This document shows, in pieces, positions 46,618-58,065 of a DNA stretch of 64,000 nucleotides. The notes under the pieces were generated by a model. The model ran no database searches. It worked only from the letters and a program-made list of their open reading frames with translations, and was not told the DNA's origin. This DNA is from Orobanche coerulescens (Eukaryota; Streptophyta; Magnoliopsida; Lamiales; Orobanchaceae): positions 15,620,358-15,684,357 of the forward strand of contig CM065814.1 of NCBI GenBank assembly GCA_033398695.1, read 5' to 3'. Every line of letters starts with the position of its first letter. Positions within the stretch are counted from its first letter, which is position 1. Made by a program: the position numbers and the translations under genes.

Positions 46618-47640
46618 TCAAATCTGTGCCTCGGAAGACTTGGCGACTAACTCGCAAAACTGAACCCGGTGCCCCATGAGTCCGCACTTGTAACACGTTA
46701 CTAGCGGCGAAGGGCAATGTGCACGAACATCCCCCAACACATTACAGTTGAAACACCTCCTGGCCTTACCGGGAGTCAAAGCTGATGATTTGGAACTCTC
46801 AGTCCCACGCATCGAGCGATGGAGCTTCACAGCATAAAGACTACGATGCTGCAATCTAGAAACGCCAACTCCAGTACCATCCGTAAGGTCATCGGGCATC
46901 CTCCGTTTCTTCGAATCGTGCACACGCTCCGACGATAACGAAGCTAGTTCGTAAGCCAAGGCTCGATCCTGATAATCCCTCAACGAAGTGCAAGTGAATC
47001 CCGCCATATACTGGCGAATCTCCAGCTCTATCCGCCTGTCAAAATGAAGGATCTTCTCTTATTCGGTCCTCACCTGATCTCGCACATAACTGAGTTAATT
47101 GTTATAGTCGATGATAGCCTATGAAACCGATATATATTGCGGTTCTGCCAAATATAATTCATGGATTCTCTGTTCTCTAATTGGTTTCGGACAGAACTCA
47201 GCTTCCATAAATGCCGAGAACTCCGCCCACGTGACATCACGATCACGAGGTTTAACGACTCCCCACCAATTAGCGGCATCTTTGTCAAGAAGGTACTGAG
47301 CGATGGGTACCTTCCTCTCTTCGGGACAATCGACAACCTCGAATATCTTTCCCAACTGGAAAAGCCAACCGTCCCAGCCCAACGCATCTTCAGCACCGGC
47401 GAATCGAGGGGGATTCATATAAACTACCTCTTGAAGCCATTGATTTACACCGACATTCCGAGTCGCGTCAGTGTTGCGTTGAATTGCCTGGGTAAACTGG
47501 GTCATCTGTGCTGCTACTTGTTGCAATATAGTAGCAACACCAATACCAATATCATTCCCGACAATATTCTCTCGATTCCGCATCTGATCGTCGTGGCCAT
47601 CAGTACCACGGTTACGACCACGACCTCTGCCGCTTGGCAT
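46618..47640 (-). pseudogene. gag of the first D unit
   Basis: Start ATG at 47640 gives MPSGRGRGR, then NPPRFAGAEDALGWDGWL and AQYLLDKDAANWWGVVKPRD (gag core), then FCPKPIREQRIHELYLAEP. A TAA in DYNN*LSYVRDQ (about 47095) and nearby stops break the frame. It resumes MAGFTCTSLRDYQDRALAYE and ends with two knuckles, CFNCNVLGDVRAHC and CYKCGLMGHRVQFC. In the first the His is Asp. The unit at 52.2/61 kb shares that change and the TAA, so both predate the duplication. It would be the particle protein; no protease or pol follows. Confidence 0.85.
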
Positions 47641-48727
47641 AATAACAAGCAACAACCTAATGCAATGTAAATCACATAATCACACATAGAATCCATTCAC
47701 AGATGATCGACTGCAAAAATTGGGCCTGGCGGCAAAATGCAGTCCCAAGACTTTTGCCCAGCTAGAAAGCGCGCTCCACAACAAAACATGGCGTGCGTTA
47801 ATGGTGCAAGTTTGGAAACACATACATACTCACCTTCCAACGGTACCAGACCAGAGGATACCAATAAACAACATTGTACAAATCCAAACACCAATGGTTC
47901 ACATAATTACAACATCACACAAATAACCATCGAAAGTTAATTGACATTCAAAACTGAATTTCCACCTCTCAGTCAAGGAAACTATCTCAACGAGTGCATA
48001 CCGAATGACTCAGTGTTCACAACACCACTTAATCACAACTCGGAGCATTATAGTCGAGTGACAACAACATCGTTACCACACACCTTTTAACGAAATGCAT
48101 GGAACCGAAAAGTTAAAAGCGAGAGTCACGTTTCAAGTAAGTTTTTGGTAGACCTCATTTGAGTTTTAAAAATCAAATTTTTGAAAACTTGCAATGCAAG
48201 ATGAAAATAAAATATAAGTAGTTTGAGTTCTCAAAAGTTTACGGTCTCGAGGTCATCATACGGAAATCAAACTTTTCCTTTCTTGAAGGATGTTTTGAAA
48301 TAAAATTTACGTGACTTCCCAAAACATTCAAAACTTTAAAGTATCAATTTGATAAACCTTCTTAGTGTAACCACACCAAAACGTTACTCCTGTAAAAACG
48401 ATTTATACAAGGATATATATATATATATACATATACACCGGCACATTACAAAAAGCAAACAAACATGGAGTACGTATTCATGATTCACATTTAACTCCTC
48501 ATCATAACATAAATATCACACAAGCAAGTGTAACACGAGACACAACAATATAATGGGGAGACTTACATCCACAGATCGCAAGAAGATGATGGCTGCACCT
48601 TGATACTAATCACTACCGACCTCGCGACACGACTCAGTCAGACAAAATCTAACAAAACAAGACTCGAAAACACACAACTCGACCCAACATTCTAGGTTTC
48701 CGCAACCTAAGCTTTGATACCATATTA
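47641..48727 (-). other. 5' leader and primer-binding site of the first D unit
   Basis: About 1.1 kb of AT-rich leader with no gene. It contains a (TA)n/(CATA)n run at 48413-48436. The primer-binding site (minus strand of 48711-48722) reads TGGTATCAAAGC, one base off the tRNA-iMet site, five bases from LTR2. Confidence 0.75.
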
Positions 48728-51413
48728 TGTAACACCCCCAAACCAATTGGGAATATTACAGCACTGCAAACACTCTCCATGAGGATCTACCAGGCTAAAC
48801 GCGGAAAACACAACGTATAGATACATGCCAACATGACTAATAACGAATCACTAGACCGATTTGGTCTTTTACCACGACATACACATCGAACATACATAAC
48901 TCTTTCTCATAACTCATACCCACGCAAGGGTTAGAATACATCAACGTGCCCATAAAACGGGAGAATAACACAATGGAGAGACAAAAAACAAAACTCTACC
49001 AAAATACTCAACGACTGGTCTTCATGTGATTAGTGTCGTCGTTTTCCATCATCCTTCATATTGATCCTGTGGTTTGCTCCCCAGCAACCTGCAAGTACCT
49101 GGACACAATACAGACGTCCACCCCTCGAAAACTCCACTGTTTTGCTAGTGCAAGTATAAAATACGAATACAAGCCATACATATCATACTCCAAGAACATA
49201 ATAATCATGAACATACTTCCCGAGGTAAATCACTTGATCAAAACAGTTCAATCATGTAAGATAGGGATAAACCCAAAGTACCTCTACAAAACATTTATGA
49301 TCTCGGGAATTTTGAAAACATTTGGGATTTAAGAATCCTCAAGCCTTTCGAAACCATTTAGGCACACAACTCAAAAGTCATTTTCTCCAAATACAATTAG
49401 AACAATAACACACGGAGTCCACGACCCAATCATACCATTCTGGTCACAAAGCTCGGGGCCACGACCCATTCATACGTATCAACATATTCCCAGGGCTTAT
49501 TCGCGTCCCGTGCTAACAAGCCACGGACCTCAGATGCTTCTGCAGAACATACCCGAGTGAATAACCTAATAGGGAACCATATCACATCACATGTCTCCGT
49601 GACAACTGTCACATAACCATAATCATACATACGTTCATAGTTATCCTGGCACCGCACTAACAAGCTACGATCCTCGGAGCCTCCACGAGACATACCCGAT
49701 TGGACTACCCGTGACACGTACGATCACACAACCAAAATCAAAACCACAAGTTATCCCGGCATCGCACTAACAAGCTACGAACCTCGGAGTCCCCGCAAGA
49801 CATGCCCGGATTGGATAACCTCACAAGTTAACTCGGCATCGGGATAGCAAGCCCCGAACCTCGGAGTCCCCGCAAGACATACCCGTATTGGATAATCCTA
49901 CGGCCATGACCGACCCGTACTAGCAAGGACGGATCCCATAGATTCAACAATCTTACCCGGTGGCACATCACTTACGTCAATCACATCGTAACAAGCAAAA
50001 TACCAATACCAAACAATACTAAGCACCTCCACCTCCTTACAAAGGAGTACCAAGTAATATCACACAACGCCAATACACCGAACAAGTACACGTATCAATA
50101 CACAATCCTCGACAAGTGATTATGGTCTACTATATTTACGAGTGTGATTATAACATCTTCCAACATACAATACATATTCCAATTACACATTTATCCCTGA
50201 GGCATACGAGTTATCTCGGAGAATACCCCTTTTATCGAGAATATACCGATCCTTTTAAAGTTCATTAAAACAATCAAATTCCACATATAATCAATCACTA
50301 ACTATCACGTCTACGAAACACGAAGTGTATGGGCAAGACACTTGCCTCGATACCACGAGCAACCGAACAAAGAACGGACACGGTCGGATAGCCCTCGAAC
50401 TTCCAAAAACGACCAAGGATCCGGCAACCTCACGAATACTATGAAAATAACACCAACATGAATCAATAACACTAATCGGAAACCGAAACGATCCAAAATA
50501 CAACAAGGATCTAAATGTTCTCAAAGAAATCAAGAATCATCATCCGGGTGATAAAAATCGATAAACGGGTTACAAAATCCGAAGATCACGGCCCAGAAAA
50601 TCAAGAATACACAACCGATCGGATGAGATCGGGCAAGAATCACAAAACCAAGGAAAACCCCCAAATTCAAGAAACTAGGGTTCTAAGAAGAGAATACCTT
50701 GATTTGAGCAAAGGAGATGATTAGATGTTGTTGAACACCTACAAATCCACTCCAAGATGAAGCTTGATGACGAAGATCGCCCAAAACTTCCCTTAGAACT
50801 CGCTCCCGATGGAAAGGGATGAAGAAGAGTGAGAAATGACGAAGTCAAGTCTGCCGTCCAATATTTATATTGGACAGTTATTAGCGCGCGCTAAACACAC
50901 AGCATTAGCGCGCGCTAACGGGGTCAACGCTCCAAAACATTCCACCTATAACATAGTTAGCGTGCTATAGCCAGTATGCATAGCGTGCGCTAACGAGTCA
51001 CGAATCCAGTCCAGTGGCTCTTGTACTGGTCTGCACCTACCAGGTAGCATGCACTAGAAAGAACAATTAACGTGCACTAGGCATACGATAGCGTGCGCTA
51101 TCTAACAACCATAGCATGTGCTAATGAGACTCCAGTCCCAGTCTAGTAGCTCCTGGACTGCCAGTTAGCGTGCGCTACACACCCGATAGCATGCGCTAAT
51201 GATGGCACAGTAGTGCGCGCTACTACACAAGCGGTAGCGTGCGCTACACTAAAATGAGTCGCAAACTCATGCAAAGATCTGGAACGGAAATCAAACACAT
51301 GTCAACTCATGACACAACCATACGTGGCACAACATTCCAAAGACATGGACAACGCCAACCGATAATCCACAGAAAAACTCAACGAAACTGGAACGAATCT
51401 CTCGGGTATTACA
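48728..51413 (-). repeat. D-family LTR2, shared by two units
   Basis: 2686 bases. On its left is a primer-binding site, on its right a polypurine tract (CCCCTCTTAAAAGAAG at about 51420), so it serves as 5' LTR of the left unit and 3' LTR of the right unit. The GC hairpin is deleted at 49119-49133 (CCACCCCTCGAAAACTCC), a deletion also seen in LTR3 but not LTR1. Repeats of 75-90 bases at about 49482-49962. Confidence 0.88.
50856..51245 (-). promoter_or_regulatory. Palindrome array and palindromic TATA of LTR2
   Basis: About twelve TAGCGTGCGCTA-type copies in 50882-51245, next to a perfect palindrome GTCCAATA-TTTA-TATTGGAC (50856-50875) that contains TATAAATA on the minus strand. Relative to D3 both stem positions have changed together (G to A on one arm, C to T on the other), restoring pairing. 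Confidence 0.7.
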
Positions 51414-52199
51414 TTCTACCCCTCTTAAAAGAAGTTGTCCCCGAAACTTAAAACACAAAACGATCCATGCAAAACAATCTCAAATTACACACGTTATTCG
51501 TTGCCAACGCCCTGCAATGAATCACATGCAGCACGTAGCTACTACCATCCATATCGCTACGCCATAATGATAATGAAACGCAACGAACAAAATCAATATG
51601 GTTGACCAGTCCGAACAGTACATCAATCAAAACGCGAGCTCATCGCTGCACAAATACGAAATTCCACAGCCCAAGGGTTTGAAGATCGACAAAAATGCTA
51701 ATTTCCCGAACTTAAGGAAATTACGAAGTGATCTAAATGCTCAAAAATCACATTACGAGATAAACAAAAACCGGCCAACAACGATCGAACAATCATATTC
51801 GAATCACGACGAACAACAAAAATTAAATAGCACCTCGAAGTTCACACCTCGACTCACGCCAATAGGTGGTCTGGTAAGAACGGCAAGATATGCATCTACA
51901 TAAGATTCACAGGAATGGAGCCGAATTCGGAAAAAGTCACAACGACAAACGAATTTCTCCGAAACAGCACCACAACTCGTCCAACAATGAAAAGCGAAGA
52001 ATAGAACGAGTTCAGAAAATATCAACGAGCACAAACGAGTCGACATGACTGGAAATACAGAAGTTCAAAAATCCGATCCACTTCTAATGAAAGAAGTTTA
52101 TCCCCGAAATTCGAAACAACAAAGTAATAAATTAACATGACATACAACTGGTAGACTACACTCTCAGGGACTCCACAGAGTCAGCCCTGATATTAATGC
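51414..52199 (-). other. Post-gag interior of the second D unit
   Basis: Near copy of 45830-46617, again without pol. The small polypurine-side deletion at 51435-51442 (GAAGTTGTCCCC versus GAAGTTTCGTCCCC) and scattered substitutions distinguish it from the first unit. No gene. Confidence 0.7.
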
Positions 52200-52502
52200 T
52201 CAAATATGTGCCTCGGAAGACTCGGCGACTAATTCGCAAAACTGAACCCGGTGCCCCACGAGTCCGCACTTGTAACACGTTACTCGCGGCGAAGGGCAAT
52301 GTGCACGAACATCCCCCAACACATTACAGTTGAAACACCTCCTGGCCTTACTGGGAGTCAAAGCTGATGATTTGGAACTCTCAGTCCCACGCATCGAGCG
52401 ATGGAGCTTCACAGCAGAAAGACTATGATGCTGCAATCTAGAAACGCCAACTCCAGTACTATCCGTAAGGTCATCGGGCATCCTCCATTTCTTCGAATCG
52501 TG
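52200..52502 (-). pseudogene. gag of the second D unit, C-terminal part
   Basis: Minus strand: RMPDDLTDSTGVGVSRL, then the two zinc knuckles (CFNCNVLGDVRAHC, with His to Asp; CYKCGLVGHRVQFC). It is cut at 52503 by Tat element C; the duplicated target TCGTG is 52498-52502. The N-terminal part is at 60869-61397. Confidence 0.88.
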
Positions 52503-53655
52503 TGTTGCTACCCAAAATATTATCCGGAGATAGATATTGCTGGAATGGATGAGATAGCAAACAAATGCAAGAGCACTTCCGTGAGAAAGATAAATAACAC
52601 AAGATTTGCCGGGGTTGTTAGTCCCGGGCTTGAATGCTCTCGCGAGATATTATTAATACTAATATTCAGGGATACAAGTATTAATGTAAGAATACAATTA
52701 CAAAGAGTGTAAAGATCCTTGTTATCTTAGCTAGTGAGCGTGTAGATTGCCGGAAGAACCAGATTTGATGCTCTGTGAGTTCTTGTAACAAAGGAGATGA
52801 ACAGTCGCGGCGGTGAGAGATCGACCGTCTCTCACGACGAGTATTTAGCTGGATGCTTGGGCTCTGAGGCTTATGAATTCCTTGGAATCGGTCTGGTGGA
52901 GACTTGCTGCTTCTGCCGATCGTGTTCTGGACGAGAGATTCGGAGAGAGAAGTCCTGAGATGGATTCCGGTGAGAAAGCCGGGAGCTTGGTGATATGTGT
53001 GTTCTACTGTATTTCTGTTGTGGGAGAAATGAATTCTGAACGTAAGTCGAATGAATTCGGAACCTTTTTCCAGTAGGAGGAGGTTCTCTATTTATAGGAC
53101 ATGGATGTGCCGGGCGATCGCCTTTTCTGCATTATAATAATCGGGCGATCGTCTTTTAGCACGTGGGCATGTCTCCTTAAAGTCTGCAGGAGTCGCTGGC
53201 AGTCAACTGTGCGGTCCAATGGGGAGCTTACACGCGTCCTGAGTTGCTGTCACGGGTGGTCCTACTGACAACTTTCGGCGCGCATGATGGTAGGTGAGGT
53301 AGGTGACAGGCTGTGGTCAAAGGTCTTGTCTGTCAGCAAAAGATCTTATCTGCTAGCGAAGATCTTGTCAGCGCCTTTGGTGGATCTGCACGTGGGTGCT
53401 TTTCTGAGATCCAGTCCTTGATGACTTTGACGGGCGATCGTCTCTGCTCGGGGCGTAGGTCGATTGCCCTTAGCCGGTCACTAGAGTAGATCGCCAGCTG
53501 CCAAAGGGCGATCGCCTTGGGAGTCGATCGCTAGGTACCTGATGGTGGTCTGATATCTTCGACTTGGAGAGCTAGCCATAGTTTGACTGGAGTTGACTTG
53601 GTCGCTCGGCCTTATAGTCGATCGCCTGTCGGGATGAATATATCGTGACACAACA
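52503..53655 (-). repeat. 3' LTR of element C
   Basis: Plus-strand ends TGTTGCTACCC and GACACAACA. It differs from the 5' LTR by few bases and an indel near 52656-52677, where this copy has an extra ATATTCAGGGATACAAGTATTA-like stretch. GATCGCC-type palindromes are at about 53112-53625; the TATA is at 53089-53096 (minus); CACGTG at about 53160. Confidence 0.92.
53089..53625 (-). promoter_or_regulatory. GATC palindrome array and TATA of the C LTR
   Basis: GGGCGATCGCC or GGGCGATCGTC and relatives at about 53112, 53149, 53440, 53505, 53522 and 53614, then TATAAATA (minus strand of 53089-53096) 15 bases past the last copy. The 5' LTR repeats this with TATA at 60297-60304. Also G-box CACGTG next to one GATCGTC copy. 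Promoter role inferred. Confidence 0.6.
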
Positions 53656-53998
53656 ATTGCCCCCCAGCTCGCTCATTCGTTGGAAACGTGGGGTGAGGTG
53701 GCTCTCTTGACGAGCGACTTCGTGTTTTACTGAACTGGCGATCGTCTTTGAGCTGATATACTCTGGGTTCGAACGACCTGGTTGGCCGCCGAACTGCGCG
53801 GGAAAAAACAATGGGTGTTGAAAAGTCTCCGCACACGTGTCGGGCTTCTATTGGAGGACGCCAACGGTCATTAATGACTCCTCGGCTGACGCGTCCTTGA
53901 AAAGACGCGTACGCGGGTCTCGAGGGGGTTAATTAATGCGTCGTTTGAGATCCGACCCCTGAGGTTTCCCTTATTGCAAACGAGTCCCTGCCTTCTCC

Positions 53999-54006
53999 TA
54001 TAAAAG
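53999..54006 (+). promoter_or_regulatory. TATA box of the antisense gene in element C
   Basis: TATAAAAG in the context CTCCTATAAAAGGGTGCGG, about 150 bases before the ATG at 54153 and outside the LTR. The spacing suits a start near 54030 and a 5' leader of about 120 bases. This suggests the opposite-strand gene has its own promoter. Confidence 0.55.
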
Positions 54007-54152
54007 GGTGCGGTGCTGCAGTTACATACTCACGCGTACTTTTTGGAGGAAGAAGGACTTGCTGCCGAATTTTCTGAAGATCTTAGTGCCGATCGTCGTT
54101 CGATTTCACTTTAGGGTAAGAAAAATCCTTTTCTCCTTTTCTGTTTCTGAGA

Positions 54153-56781
54153 ATGGCCGGAACCTCATCATCATTTGGAGCGGGTACCAGTTCTGCCGCC
54201 GGGACATCGACTGTCCGGGGAGAAACTTCTTCCGTCCTCCACCTGGAGACGGCGGCTGAAGCTATTCGAGCCGGAATCGACCCGGATGAAGTCGAGGCTT
54301 TATTCAATGAGGCCGATGTTGCTAAGGAGTCGGCTGCTGAAGAGAGACGATCGCAGATCGAGAGAGATCTGGCGATCAGGGCTTACTGGGAGCAGCATAG
54401 TGCTTTCGGTCGGGCCTATAGGGCCTTTGCTGAAATAATGGAGAGGTTAGCCGGTCCTACTCCGAGATTCGATTTCCGGGGATACTCGGTCGCCTACCCC
54501 TATGTGCTTCCCAAACGATCGCAATACCGGGCTGCGCAGCGGTCGTTGTGGTCGTTTGGCCAGATACGGAGTTCGACGACCAGGAAGGATCTGGCCGTCT
54601 GGAGGACAAGATTCCATGTTCCTTCAGACGTGGACATGTTCGCGCCGGCGGAGAATGAACGAGCCGACCAGCCTCCGATGGGTATGATCGCCGTGAATGA
54701 GGCGATTATGGAGGCCGGGCTGCGCTTCCCTCTATCCTTTGCTGTCTCCCATCTGTTAGCCGCTTGGAATGTGGCGCCACTTCAGATGACGCCGAACGCT
54801 TGGCTCCAAATAAACTGCACTTTCACCCTTTTTGGCGGTCACCGCCTGTACCGCCTCCCATCGCCATTGGAGATGAACCATTTGTTTAAACTGACGGCTC
54901 ATAAAGGGTTGGTCGGCGGTTACCATATTCAAGGCCGATCTGGTCGGGTGATTCTTGGAGTCCCGAATAAGATGCGGGGCGATCAGACGAAGTGGTTCTG
55001 GGTCGCCGGCAAGTGGAGAGCTTCGGCGAGCGAAAATCCTACGGGCGAGCCGAGATCCCAGCGAATTTCGGAGAGGAATCCGGTGGGGTTTAGACTCTCC
55101 CTTCGTTTGGATGCGTTTTGGGTGATCTAATTTGATTTCGGTTTTGCGAGTTTTCACATTCGGCAATCGAGGAGCCGCCTTCGACTTTCGTTGTTTGGGA
55201 GTGGATAAGGAGCTTGTCGGACGACGACCTTGACGCCACTCGGATCAACAAGGAGAGTCGGTTGTCGGCTCGACTATTCCGTTTCCGAGACATCTCGCGG
55301 TGCAGGTATGAGTTTCTGCGACCTTCACTTTCTAGGCGATCGCCTTATTTGAGGACGATGTCGATTGTTGATCGATCGTCTTTAGCTGCAGAGGTTCGCT
55401 TTCCTCGCTTTTGGAGCCTCCGACGGAGATCGCTATGTCGAACCCGGGAGTCCTAGGTCGTCTTCGCCATAAGAGGTCGACTCGGGTCCCACCGTTGCGT
55501 TGCCTATAGTTCGGAGGCGGAGCCTCGCGTGGAGCCGGAGCCTCGCGTGGAGCCGGTCGTGGTTGAGGAGGAAATTCGGAGGAGGGGCTTGAGCGAATCG
55601 CAAGAGGCCGAGGCCGGAAGAAACTTCGGTTCCTGCCCCGAGCGATGAAGTGCCGATCGCCGCGCCTCCGATCACCATTGTTGCTCCGGAGAGTGAGCCG
55701 CCCTCTGCGGCTTTTATGCGGGAGATGGCGATCGCGGAAGCAGAGACTCCTCGAGGGAAACCGTTTTTCGGTCGGGATCCCGAGAAGGCTGAGAGGTAGA
55801 TAGCATTTTTGTGTTGAAAATTGCATCTGCCTAGGAGTTGTATTAACTTAGTTGTTTTGATGCAGGATCCGTCGCGCAGATCTGTCTTGTCCGCCGATGG
55901 TCGTGGATTTCCTAGCGAGCCGATCTCCTCGCCATTCCTGCGACATTCCTCCATACGTTAGCAAGGCTGCTTCTGCTCTGCCGAAGGCATGGACGACTGA
56001 TCTGGATGCGATCGCTCGACAGCGATCGGCGAGTTCGATGCACGCTGTTCTCGCTCTTTCTCTTCAGACGGCGACCATGGCCGTCCAGGCTGCTCAGGAG
56101 TTTGAGGGGCGGCCCTCCACTATTCGCCTGCAGGAGGATCTCGAGGCGGCTCGGAAAGAGAACGCCGAGTTTGCTGACAAGATCGCGGCGATGGAGAAGG
56201 ACTCTCTAGAGGCGGCCAAGCGGGCGAGCCTTGAGCTTGAGCTAGAGAAGAAGGAGACTGAGAAATATCGTCTGGCGGTTGACCGATTTCGGGACCAGAT
56301 GCAGAATGCCGTCCAGGCACGGATCGTTGCTGAAGAGGAGGCCGATCGCCAGAAGGTGACGATCGCTAGGCTGACCAGCGACCTGACGGAGGCGAGGGAA
56401 AAGATTGCTGCGAGGGAGGCCGAGCTCCATGGGTCGCAACAGGCGATGGCGGAGCTGAGAGGAGAGGTTGAGGCGACCAAGGCCGATCCCTTCCAAAACT
56501 TGGAGTATGTCAGCGAGTTCGCCTATTATTTGGCGTTCGCCGACTCGATCCGAGCAGCTAAGAGGGGAGGTTTGGAGGTCGGGCCTCTTGCCGATAACTT
56601 CAAGGCGTATGCGTTGGAGCATCCTCTCCATTCAGCTTTCTCCTTGCCGATCTTGGATCTTGCGGACATCGGCGTGGATTTGAGCTGGTATCCGTCTCCA
56701 GCTAATCTTGCTCATCCCGACGCTCCGGAAGATGAGGGGACCGCGCCGAATGCTGATGGCGAAGGCCAGGCAGGGGCCTGA
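54153..56781 (+). pseudogene. Antisense gene of Tat element C: PF04195-like N terminus and coiled coil, four exons
   Basis: Runs opposite to gag. Exon 1 54153-55082 (310 codons, MAGTSSSFGAGTSS) has a Pro/Ser-rich start and a domain resembling the putative gypsy-type transposon family PF04195 (AIMEAGLRFPLSF, LLAAWNVAPLQMTPNAWLQI). Introns with GT-AG ends that keep phase: 55083-55150, 55306-55391, 55796-55865. Exon 2 (55151-55305) reads STFVVWEWIRSLSDDDLDA. Exon 3 (55392-55795) starts and ends open but needs two frame changes in an acidic middle, so this copy is damaged or I miss a splice. Exon 4 (55866-56781) gives a long coiled coil (about 56110-56490, EDLEAARKENAEFADKIAAM onward) and a conserved-looking C terminus. 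Function unknown; no signal peptide or membrane segment seen. Confidence 0.65.
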
Positions 56782-57057
56782 GGCGCTTTATTTTTGACGT
56801 TTTTAGCTTACTTCCTTGTAGTTTTGTAGTTTTCTTTTGTAGCACTTAGGCCTTCGGGCGACCGTGTACTCTGATTTTTTAAGTAATGAAATGAGCATTT
56901 GGGTTTCTGACTTATCACTTGAATGAATGGTTATTTTTGAGTCTTTGTTTGACTTTGTACAAATGTGTGAGGAGAGATCGTTGCGAGGGTAGTTCCAAAT
57001 GAATTGATAAACTCATAAAGATAACTTTTTACAACAAATTCGATCGCTGCACTACAT

Positions 57058-57168
57058 CTGAAAAAATGACGATCTCCGTATGTGGTTGAATAGCGACGAT
57101 CGTCGTGTAGGTTCTGAAAAAATGACGATCTCCGTATGTGGTTGAATAGCGACGATCGTCGTGTAGGT
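57058..57168. repeat. Tandem duplication of 56 bases in the 3' UTR of C
   Basis: Two virtually identical units beginning CTGAAAAAATGACGATCTCC, at 57058-57113 and 57114-57168. Each contains GACGATCGTC, a palindrome of the same kind as in the LTR. Confidence 0.85.
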
Positions 57169-57379
57169 AGTCCGCACTCTTATTGCCCCTTGTTTTTATT
57201 CACTTAGTGGAAGTAAGGGGATGAAAATAATTCGTTGAGTGAGCGGTCTCCAACTTTGTCGAATCCTCGGGGACAGTCGTCCACTTTGAGGAACCGTGCA
57301 CGATCGCGGAGTTCGATGGACCGACTCCTTGATCATGTCTTGATGCGCGAAGACATTGAGTGTCTCGTGACTCACTTTA

Positions 57380-57900
57380 TTATGAGGGTCCTCTGTTAGG
57401 CTGCGCCTCGCCTCGTATTTAAACGAAGGGCGTGCGGTCTTGGTCTAGAGGAGTCCTTGCGCGGGGCAGCGTCGGATGAATCAACTCCACGCCCGCGGCT
57501 TGTTAGCTCTGCTTCCACCTCGGCCAGCCATGGAGATGGCCGACCTCGACGGTGTACGTTGAGACGGGGGTTGTGGCATGTCGCATTGTCCGGGTTCACC
57601 ATGTTAGATGATGAACCTTTGAGGGCGAGCGATCGTGTCCACTGATTAATTTTGGAGGGCCCTCAGACTACGCCGGCCTCGTATTTAAACGAAGGGCGGG
57701 CGATCTTGGCCTAAAGGGACCTTGCATGGCCTAAACAGTCGGTTCCATCGACCACCAGGACCATGGCTGCACTCTTCCACCTTGGATCGTCATGCAGATG
57801 CCGACCTTCGACGGTGTACGTTGTGCGGGGGAGGCGATCTCGTGCCTTAGTCCATCATGTTATATGGTGAACTGTAGATGGCGATCGAGTCCTCCAGTTT
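57380..57900 (-). repeat. Two diverged repeats of about 270 bases in the 3' UTR of C
   Basis: Units share CGTATTTAAACGAAGGGCG, CTTGG-CTA-AGG-CCTTGC, GACGGTGTACGTTG and CATGTTA-ATG-TGAAC. They correspond, inverted, to the 9714-10206 repeats of B. Open frames here are not genes. Confidence 0.65.
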
Positions 57901-58065
57901 CTTAAATGAGGAGGGAGATCGAGGAGACTTCCGAGGTCTCCTTCTCTTGATTGAAGCATGTAGGGACGATTGCCGAGGCTGATCCAGGGTCGGCTCATAT
58001 GAGCTTTCCAGCCTGTTTTATGTTTGACTCGGACGATCGTCTATGGAGATAGGTAGGGGCTTCGG

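Noticed and set aside
55332..55954. Minus-strand frames of 164 and 173 codons over the antisense gene
   Set aside because: Arg/Ser-rich low-complexity shadows of exons 3 and 4; the plus strand has splice-consistent phases and a recognisable domain.
54153..56781. Envelope-like gene as explanation for the extra reading frame of C
   Set aside because: It is antisense, has introns, and shows no signal peptide, membrane segment or glycoprotein-like pattern.
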